Positions 1 to 4,716 of a DNA stretch of 16,044 nt are shown here, in pieces (the stretch's first letter is position 1; every line of letters starts with the position of its first letter). Source of the DNA: DASWHF01 sp036393295 (GTDB taxonomy: Bacteria; Pseudomonadota; Gammaproteobacteria; Acidiferrobacterales; UBA6901); NCBI GenBank assembly GCA_036393295.1, contig DASWHF010000105.1, positions 1 through 16,044 of the forward strand, in the 5' to 3' direction. A model generated the notes under the pieces. The model worked only from the letters and a program-made list of their open reading frames with translations. It ran no database searches and was not told the DNA's origin. The translations under genes were made by a program, and so were the position numbers.

Positions 1-75
1 GATTTATTTTTAAGCAGCGCCTAAAGGTGCTTCGGGCGGTGTGACAATCATTCCCGCGCTGCTTAAAAATAAATC
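1..75. repeat. 75-bp palindromic element with perfect 20-bp inverted repeats
   Basis: Bases 1-20 (GATTTATTTTTAAGCAGCGC) are the exact reverse complement of bases 56-75, separated by 35 nt. The arms are AT-rich outside and GC-rich inside. The window starts at the first base of the left arm, so the repeat may extend upstream. It is directly followed by a run resembling CTCCGACCCCTTTACTCTGACC-like sequence at 77-98 that I associate, from memory, with dispersed repeats near small transposases. It could be a MITE, the end of a mobile element, or a bidirectional terminator. The symmetry is certain; the identity is not. Confidence 0.6.
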
Positions 76-139
76 ACTCCGACCCCTTTACTCTGACCAA
101 ACCCAGCGGGCGGATCAAGGCGCAGGAAGCGGTCCACCC

Positions 140-176
140 AAAAAAACGCCCCCGCCCGGCGAGCCGGGCGGGGGCG
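140..176 (-). terminator. Rho-independent terminator of the OmpA-family lipoprotein gene
   Basis: A perfect 14-bp GC-rich stem (147-160 pairing with 163-176) is followed, in the minus-strand direction, by seven T residues (A140-A146 on the plus strand). It begins 13 nt after the lipoprotein stop codon. This is a textbook intrinsic terminator and closes the minus-strand block that starts at oxyR. Confidence 0.93.
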
Positions 177-188
177 GTGGGATCGGGA

Positions 189-872
189 TCAGCCCTCGGC
201 GACGATCGGCGCGATGAAGATCTCGACCCGGCGGTTGAGCGCGCGGCCCTCGGCCGTGGCGTTGCTGGCGCGCGGCTCATCCTTGCCGCGGCCGTAGGCC
301 GTCAGGCGCTGGTCGACCACGCCCTTCTGCCTGAAGTAGCCGAGCACCGAACCGGCACGGCGCTCGGACAACGTCTGGTTGTGGGCGGCCGAGCCGGTGC
401 TGTCGGTGTGGCCGACGACGGTCAGCGTGGTTTTGCCGTAGGTGTTCACCACCCGGGAGATCTTGTCCATGGTGCTGTAGAACGTGCCTTTGATCTCGGA
501 CGAGTCGACCGCAAACGCCGTTTCGGAGGTCATGGTGACACGGATCACGTTGTTCGCCAGCTTGTCGACCTGGATGGCGCCGGCGTTGCGCTCGTTGGCC
601 AGGAACTTCTCGAGATCGCGCTTCTGGTTGTCCATGTAGTTGCCGACCAGGCCGCCGGCGACGCCGCCGCCGACCGCGCCGATCAGCGCGCCCTTGCCGC
701 GGTCGCTCTTCTTGGCGGCGGCGCCCACCACCGCGCCGGTCGCGGCGCCGATCAGCACGCCCTTCTCGGCGTCGGTCATGGGTCGGCGGTTGCCGAACTC
801 GTCGGTCGCGCAGGCCGACAGCCCGAGGGCGACGACGATGCCGAATACCGCGGAACGTTTCAGGTGTTTCAT
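189..872 (-). CDS. OmpA-family outer-membrane lipoprotein (glycine-zipper plus OmpA domain, YiaD-like)
   Basis: A 227-residue lipoprotein. Residues 1-20 form a signal peptide ending in the lipobox LSA-C, with Cys21 as the lipidation site. Residues about 37-80 contain two glycine-zipper stretches (IGAATGAVVG and GALIGAVGGGVAGG) that may insert in or pack against the membrane. Residues about 108-222 are an OmpA C-terminal peptidoglycan-binding domain, with GHTDSTGS, the LSERRA motif and a terminal NRRVEI. This layout matches YiaD-type proteins, which tether the outer membrane to peptidoglycan. The ATG at 872 has a good ribosome-binding site (GAGGAG, 7 nt upstream). It has its own extended -10 promoter (967-975) and a strong terminator (140-176), so it is probably monocistronic. 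The family call is firm; the exact physiological role is unknown. Confidence 0.93.
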   Translation of the reverse strand: MKHLKRSAVFGIVVALGLSACATDEFGNRRPMTDAEKGVLIGAATGAVVGAAAKKSDRGKGALIGAVGGGVAGGLVGNYMDNQKRDLEKFLANERNAGAIQVDKLANNVIRVTMTSETAFAVDSSEIKGTFYSTMDKISRVVNTYGKTTLTVVGHTDSTGSAAHNQTLSERRAGSVLGYFRQKGVVDQRLTAYGRGKDEPRASNATAEGRALNRRVEIFIAPIVAEG

Positions 873-966
873 GGCAGCTCCTCAGAAGTCAACGATTCGT
901 TTGTACTGCGGCACACGGGATTGCAGAGGCTCGGATCGCGCCGGACGGGTGCGCGCCAAGCGCGCG

Positions 967-975
967 ATTATACCA
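967..975 (-). promoter_or_regulatory. Extended -10 promoter upstream of the lipoprotein gene
   Basis: On the minus strand the sequence TGGTATAAT is a perfect extended -10 (TGn-TATAAT). The -35 region, 17 nt further up, is poor, which is usual for extended -10 promoters. It lies 94 nt upstream of the lipoprotein ATG and inside the 134-nt gap after yqaA, predicting a 5' UTR of about 90 nt. Confidence 0.65.
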
Positions 976-1006
976 CCAAGCGGCTCCGGCTTCCGGTTGG
1001 GAATTC

Positions 1007-1423
1007 TCACGATTGAAACACGTATAGCACCGCGGCGTAGCGCGCCGCCTTGCCGATCGCCATGAACAGCGCGCTGGCGGTCGCCGGCAGCCGCAGCCAG
1101 CCGGCGGCGAAGCACAGCGCGTCGCCGATCAATGGCAGCCAGGACAGCAGCAGCGCCGGGCTGCCCCAACGCCGCAGCCACTCGGCGGCTTGCTGCCGGC
1201 GCGGCGTGTGCGGTCGCAGCGGATAGCGGCGCGCCACCAGCCGGCCGAGCAGCCAGGTCGACATCCCACCCAGGGTGTTGCCGAGCGTGGCGACGCCGAG
1301 CAGCAGGGCCGGCGGGTGCGTCGCGGAATACACCAACGCCGCCAGCACTGCCTCCGATCCGCCCGGAAGCAGCGTCGCGGCGGCGAACGCGCTCAGGAAC
1401 AGTCCCCACAGTTCGATCTCCAC
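1007..1423 (-). CDS. yqaA: YqaA family inner-membrane protein (DedA/VTT-like)
   Basis: A 138-residue hydrophobic protein whose sequence closely follows the YqaA pattern: residues 16-24 ATLLPGGSE, residues 47-54 TLGNTLGG, residues 91-101 LLLSWLPLIGD, then FAAGWLR and GKAARY. These are hallmarks of the small YqaA branch of the VTT/DedA superfamily, inner-membrane proteins of uncertain transport function. Three or four membrane segments are likely. A GTG at 1423 gives the family's usual N-terminus (about 140 residues in E. coli). No clear ribosome-binding site precedes it, and it starts only 19 nt after the rubredoxin reductase stop, suggesting cotranscription. The start is inferred from family length; the longer open frame upstream is antisense-like shadow of the reductase gene. 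Confidence 0.85.
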   Translation of the reverse strand: MEIELWGLFLSAFAAATLLPGGSEAVLAALVYSATHPPALLLGVATLGNTLGGMSTWLLGRLVARRYPLRPHTPRRQQAAEWLRRWGSPALLLSWLPLIGDALCFAAGWLRLPATASALFMAIGKAARYAAVLYVFQS

Positions 1424-1442
1424 GCGCCGGCTTGGGCCGTTG

Positions 1443-2603
1443 TCAGCCGGCCGGCAGCCAGGCCGGCAGCTGCTTGGCCAGGGCGAGTTTTTCCTTGGTG
1501 GCCGCGCCGGTGAGGGCGAAGCCGAGCAATCTCCCCTCCGGACTTTCGTATAACGCGCGAACCCCGTCGGGGATGACCTCCTCGCGCCATTGGCCGGCGC
1601 GACCCGCCGGCGGCGGGGCGACCACGGTGGCGCGCGCCGGGGTCTTGACCACCACCGGCATCGCCGGGTAGCTGACCGCGGTCGGCGTGCCGGCCAGGGT
1701 CCGCGCCAGGGCGCGCGAGGCGTGCATGATGGGCATGACGAAGGGCAGCGACAAGCCCGCCACCTCGGCGCAGTCGCCGAGCGCATAGACGTCCGGCGCG
1801 CCGGTGGCGAGTTGGGCGTCGGTGACGATGCCGCGATTCACCGTAAGGCCGGCCGCGGCGGCCAATGCGGTACGGGGTTTGAGGCCGATGGCCGACAGTA
1901 CCACGTCCGAGTCCAGGGTCTGCCCGTTGGTGAGCGTCAGGCGCAGCGCGGCCCCCTCGGCATCCACGCGTTCGACGCCGGTGCCGAAGTGCCAACGCAC
2001 ACCGAGCGCCTCGAGCGCGGCGCGCAGGTCGTCGGCCGCGTGCGCCGGCATCAGCCGGCCGAGCGGCTGCGGGGCGATGTCGATGACGTCGACCGCAATG
2101 CCCGCACCGATGAGGTCGTTGGCGAATTCGCAGCCGATCAGGCCGGCGCCGAGTATCGCCACGCGCTGGGCCCCGGCCGCGGCCGCGCGGAAGCGCGCGT
2201 AGTCGCCGAGATCATTGACCGACAGCACCCGGTCGGCGGCGTCGCCGCGCAACGGCAGGCGGATCGGATCGGCGCCGAGCGCCAGCACCAGCTTGGCGTA
2301 ACCGTAGCGCGTGCCGCCGGCGAGCACCTGCCGCGCGCCGGTGTCGATGGCCTCGACGCGCGCGTGTGTCACTACGCGTGCCTTGAGCTGGTCGGCCATC
2401 TGTGCGGCGCTGTTGATCGCCAGGCTGTCGGCGTCCTTGCCCTGGGCGTAGCCGTTCGACAGCATCGGCTTCGAATAGTAACGCCCGTCGTCGGCCGTGA
2501 TCAGCAGGAGCGGCAGCGCGCCGTCGAGCTTGCGCAGCTCGCGCGCCGTGCTGTAGCCGGCGAGCCCGGTGCCGAGGATGATGATCGGTTCCGTGGTTCC
2601 CAT
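1443..2603 (-). CDS. rubB: NADH:rubredoxin reductase (FAD-dependent oxidoreductase)
   Basis: A flavoprotein of 386 residues that passes electrons from NAD(P)H to rubredoxin. Near the N-terminus it has the FAD-binding GTGLAG motif. Around residues 148-156 there is a second Rossmann motif (LGAGLIG) for NAD(P)H. Around residues 272-280 the C-terminal FAD motif YALGDCAEV is present. The last ~70 residues match the small rubredoxin-binding domain of the AlkT/RubB reductases, which are usually 380-385 residues long. I place the start at the ATG at 2603 because GGAG lies 7 nt upstream; a TTG immediately before it (2606) is also in frame. It sits directly downstream of the rubredoxin gene. The pair, together with rubrerythrin, forms an NADH-driven peroxide-reduction chain (inference from family knowledge and context). 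Confidence 0.92.
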   Translation of the reverse strand: MGTTEPIIILGTGLAGYSTARELRKLDGALPLLLITADDGRYYSKPMLSNGYAQGKDADSLAINSAAQMADQLKARVVTHARVEAIDTGARQVLAGGTRYGYAKLVLALGADPIRLPLRGDAADRVLSVNDLGDYARFRAAAAGAQRVAILGAGLIGCEFANDLIGAGIAVDVIDIAPQPLGRLMPAHAADDLRAALEALGVRWHFGTGVERVDAEGAALRLTLTNGQTLDSDVVLSAIGLKPRTALAAAAGLTVNRGIVTDAQLATGAPDVYALGDCAEVAGLSLPFVMPIMHASRALARTLAGTPTAVSYPAMPVVVKTPARATVVAPPPAGRAGQWREEVIPDGVRALYESPEGRLLGFALTGAATKEKLALAKQLPAWLPAG

Positions 2604-2644
2604 CAAATGTCTCCGCCTGTCTTTGAGAGTATCGTGCCTGCCAA

Positions 2645-2722
2645 GCCCTCATCCCAACCCTTCTCCCGGAGGGAGAAGGGTTCCAAACCCCTCTCCCTCT
2701 GGGAGAGGGGATGGGGTGAGGG
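2645..2722. repeat. Three-stem palindromic repeat in the rubredoxin-reductase gap
   Basis: Two nearly perfect hairpins lie side by side: 2656-2667/2671-2682 (12-bp stem, 3-nt loop) and 2688-2697/2701-2710 (10-bp stem, 3-nt loop). They are enclosed by an outer pairing of CCCTCATCCC (2646-2655) with GGGGTGAGGG downstream, giving a cloverleaf-like fold. The CCCTC/CTCCC composition resembles a dispersed repeat family common in proteobacterial genomes (from memory). Because it lies within the rubredoxin-rubB message, it may protect or terminate the upstream part and set the ratio of the two proteins. Confidence 0.75.
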
Positions 2723-2755
2723 CGGGGCTTGGGAAGGGGCGACACGACGCGGCCG

Positions 2756-2932
2756 TCAGGCCGCGTCGCTGACCTCCACCATTTCGAAGTCGGCCTTGGC
2801 CACCCCGCAGTCCGGGCAGGCCCAGTCGTCCGGGATGTCCTCCCAGCGCGTGCCGGCGGCGATGCCTTCCTCGGGGAGGCCGTTGGCCTCGTCGTAGATG
2901 AAACCACATACCACACATTGCCAGGTCTTCAT
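2756..2932 (-). CDS. rubA: Rubredoxin
   Basis: A 58-residue iron-sulfur-free iron protein in which one Fe is bound by four Cys. The two knuckles are visible: C6-V-V-C9-G and C39-P-D-C42-G. The aromatic core residues (Trp4, Tyr13, Trp30, Trp38) are in their usual places. It shuttles single electrons in the cytoplasm. I chose the ATG at 2932 because AGGAG lies 8 nt upstream; the in-frame ATG at 2938 is only 2 nt from the same site. It lies between rubrerythrin (63 nt upstream) and its reductase. The rubrerythrin here lacks a fused rubredoxin domain, so this protein is the likely donor to it. Confidence 0.97.
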   Translation of the reverse strand: MKTWQCVVCGFIYDEANGLPEEGIAAGTRWEDIPDDWACPDCGVAKADFEMVEVSDAA

Positions 2933-2995
2933 TTGCATAGCTCCTATTGAATCATGGATTCGGTGTTCATTGCTCGATGTCGGGACGGCCGGCCG

Positions 2996-3469
2996 TCAGG
3001 CCGGCAGCTTCTCGCGTGCCGCGCGGTACTGGTTGGCGTGCCGCTCCTCGACCTTGGCGAGCGCCGCGAAGCGCTTGGCGGCCCGGGCCAGGGTGGCGCG
3101 GAAGCGCTCGGCGTGCTCGCGCGACTCCTCGATCTGCTCGTCGAGCTCGCGCACCGCGTCGGCGTTGCCTTCCTGCTCGGCCAGGTGGCGGAACTTCGGG
3201 TACATCTCGGTGTACTCGTAGGTTTCGCCCTCGATCGCCATGTCGAGGCAGCGCGCCACCGTCATGCGGTCCTTCGGATAGAGCAGGTCGAGGTGGCCGA
3301 AGGCGTGTTGCACCTCCTGGGCCGCGGTCTCCTCGAACACCCGCGCTGTCTCCTCGTCGCCGAGCGCGCGGCTGACGCGCGCGAAGTACATGTATTTGAT
3401 ATGCGCCATCGACTCGCCGGCGAAGGCTGCCTCGATGTTCTGCACGGTCACGGAATCTTGCTGTTTCAT
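2996..3469 (-). CDS. rbr: Rubrerythrin without rubredoxin domain (diiron peroxidase)
   Basis: A 157-residue ferritin-like four-helix protein that reduces H2O2 to water at a diiron site. Candidate ligands are Glu19 (GES), Glu52 with His55 (QEVQHA), the acidic EGETYEY segment at 80-86, Glu115/His119 (EESREHA) and Glu141/His144 (VEERHA). Many rubrerythrins carry a C-terminal rubredoxin domain; this one ends without it, and a separate rubredoxin gene follows 63 nt downstream. The start is the ATG at 3469, preceded by GGAGG at 4 nt; an open frame 26 codons longer is not used because it would run through the promoter. A predicted OxyR-controlled promoter lies just upstream, fitting peroxide induction. 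Confidence 0.93.
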   Translation of the reverse strand: MKQQDSVTVQNIEAAFAGESMAHIKYMYFARVSRALGDEETARVFEETAAQEVQHAFGHLDLLYPKDRMTVARCLDMAIEGETYEYTEMYPKFRHLAEQEGNADAVRELDEQIEESREHAERFRATLARAAKRFAALAKVEERHANQYRAAREKLPA

Positions 3470-3547
3470 GTTGCCTCCGGTTTCACTGTGTCGGTTTCGC
3501 GGCCGGTCCTGCACCGCACGCCGACAGTATCGGGGAGGAGGCAACAT
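3468..3547 (-). repeat. 11-bp inverted repeat pairing the rubrerythrin ribosome-binding site
   Basis: GGAGGCAACAT at 3537-3547 is the exact reverse complement of ATGTTGCCTCC at 3468-3478. On the minus strand the downstream arm is the Shine-Dalgarno region plus start codon of rubrerythrin; the upstream arm lies within the spacer of the proposed promoter. Only a message reading through from oxyR would contain both arms and could hide the ribosome-binding site; one starting near 3519 would lack the upstream arm. The pairing is visible; the regulatory effect is inference. Confidence 0.5.
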
Positions 3548-3555
3548 AGAGCCAA
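3526..3555 (-). promoter_or_regulatory. Predicted OxyR-activated promoter of rubrerythrin
   Basis: On the minus strand, TTGGCT (3555-3550) and GATACT (3531-3526) are separated by 18 nt and each matches four of six consensus bases. Transcription would start near 3519, giving a leader of about 50 nt. The -35 hexamer touches the end of the OxyR operator at 3555-3591, the usual geometry for OxyR activation. The weak hexamers fit an activator-dependent promoter. Confidence 0.6.
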
Positions 3556-3591
3556 TTGATTGTTGATATATTAATAATAGCTAATAACTAT
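3555..3591. promoter_or_regulatory. OxyR operator overlapping the oxyR stop codon
   Basis: The OxyR tetramer consensus is two copies of ATAG-N-T-NNN-A-N-CTAT with 7 nt between. Bases 3577-3591 read ATAGCTAATAACTAT, a 10/10 match at the conserved positions. Seven nt away, 3555-3569 read ATTGATTGTTGATAT, a 7/10 match. The total is 17 of 20 with exact spacing, in an AT-rich patch inside GC-rich DNA. It overlaps the oxyR stop (3588-3590) and abuts the rubrerythrin -35. Confidence 0.82.
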
Positions 3592-4526
3592 ACAGCCTGC
3601 CCAGGCCCGGCCGGGCGCACGCAGTCGAGCCGGGCGTCGCGCACCGCGGCGCGCAGCGCCTCGATCGCCTGCCGGCGGGGGAAGCCCTTGCGCCAGGCGA
3701 GCGCCACCCGCCGGCGCGGCGCGGGTGCTACGAACGGGCGCGTCACCAGCAGGCGTTTCTCGGCCGGCGGGCCGGCCACCGAGCCGCACGGCAGCACGGT
3801 GATGCCGGCGCCCGAGGCGACCATGTGGCGGATGGTTTCGAGCGAGCTGCCCTCCAGGGTCCGTTGCAGGCTGCCGGCGGCGCTGGCGCGGTTCAGGGCC
3901 GGGCAGACCTTGAGCACCTGGTCGCGGAAGCAATGGCCGCTGCCGAGCAGCAGCAGGTTCTCCTTGGCCAGGTCCTCGGCCTTGATCGATTTGCGTTTGC
4001 TCCAGGCGTGGCCGGCCGGCAGTGCCACCACGAAGGGCTCGTCGTAGAGCGCGGCGGTCTCGATGCCTGGCGCCGCGAACGGCAGCGAGATGACGATCGC
4101 GTCGAGCTGGCCCTGCTTGAGCTTTTCGGCCAGCACCGCCGTGTAGCTCTCCTCGATCAGCAGCGGCATGCGCGGCGCGGTCTTGCGCAGGGCGGCGATC
4201 AGCGGCGGCAGCAGGTAGGGGCCGATGGTGTAGATCGCGCCGAGCTTGAGCGGTCCAACCAGCGGATCCTGGCCCTGGCGGGCCAGCGCCTTGAGGGTCT
4301 CGACCTCCTCGAGGACGCGCGTTGCCTGTTGGACGATCTCGGACCCGAGCGGCGTCACGCCGACCTCGGCCGCGCTGCGCTCGAACAGGGTCATGCCCAG
4401 CTCGTCCTCGAGCTTCTTCACCGCCACGCTCAAGGTGGGCTGGCTGACGAAACAGGCCTCGGCGGCGCGGCCGAAATGGCGTTCGCGGGCGAGGGCGACG
4501 ATATATTTCAGCTCCGTCAGGGTCAT
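3588..4526 (-). CDS. oxyR: OxyR, LysR-type hydrogen-peroxide sensor
   Basis: A 312-residue LysR-family regulator. Residues 1-60 form the winged helix-turn-helix (HFGRAAEACFVSQPTLSVAVKKLE). Residues about 90-300 are the sensor domain. The peroxide-sensing cysteines are at 199 (GSGHCFRD) and 208 (VLKVCP), with eight residues between, exactly the E. coli numbering. H2O2 drives Cys199 to a disulfide with Cys208, switching the tetramer to its activating form (established for the family). The start ATG at 4526 gives the normal N-terminus MTLTELKY; its ribosome-binding site is weak. Its own predicted operator lies over its stop codon, facing rubrerythrin on the same strand, so OxyR likely drives the downstream redox operon. 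Confidence 0.97.
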   Translation of the reverse strand: MTLTELKYIVALARERHFGRAAEACFVSQPTLSVAVKKLEDELGMTLFERSAAEVGVTPLGSEIVQQATRVLEEVETLKALARQGQDPLVGPLKLGAIYTIGPYLLPPLIAALRKTAPRMPLLIEESYTAVLAEKLKQGQLDAIVISLPFAAPGIETAALYDEPFVVALPAGHAWSKRKSIKAEDLAKENLLLLGSGHCFRDQVLKVCPALNRASAAGSLQRTLEGSSLETIRHMVASGAGITVLPCGSVAGPPAEKRLLVTRPFVAPAPRRRVALAWRKGFPRRQAIEALRAAVRDARLDCVRPAGPGQAV

Positions 4527-4570
4527 CGGGCATCTCGAAGGTTCCGGGCTTGCGGGGAGTATCTGGGATT

Positions 4571-4708
4571 TAGTAGCGAGTGGCTAGTGGCGAGTAGCGA
4601 GTAGCGAGGAACTGATCCTGGTGTTGAAATCGGCAAAAGCTTGTAATCCAGCGTGCCACCCTCCACTATAATCAATAGGGTTTTACTCGCCACTCGCTAC
4701 TCGCCACT
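4571..4708. repeat. GCGAGTAG-type simple repeats in inverted orientation flanking the relA promoter
   Basis: The segment 4571-4609 is built from variations of AGTGGCGAG/TAGCGAG. The segment 4685-4708 is built from the complementary units. A 16-bp core, AGTGGCGAGTAGCGAG, at 4586-4601 recurs as its exact reverse complement at 4693-4708. The second block ends 8 nt before the relA ATG and occupies the place where a ribosome-binding site would normally be. Slippage-prone, low-complexity dispersed DNA is one explanation; a foldable relA leader is another. Confidence 0.65.
4667..4672 (+). promoter_or_regulatory. Candidate relA -10 element
   Basis: A consensus TATAAT lies 45 nt upstream of the relA ATG in the oxyR-relA gap. 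A TTGTAA at 4641-4646 is the nearest -35-like hexamer, but its 20-nt spacing is too long, so either the -35 is degenerate or another factor assists. Transcription would begin near 4679, placing the inverted repeat copy at 4685-4708 in the leader. Confidence 0.5.
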
Positions 4709-4716
4709 GAATTACT

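Noticed and set aside
177..1016. Long plus-strand frame opposite the lipoprotein gene
   Set aside because: Shadow of the OmpA-family gene; it has no domain and runs through that gene's terminator, promoter and leader.
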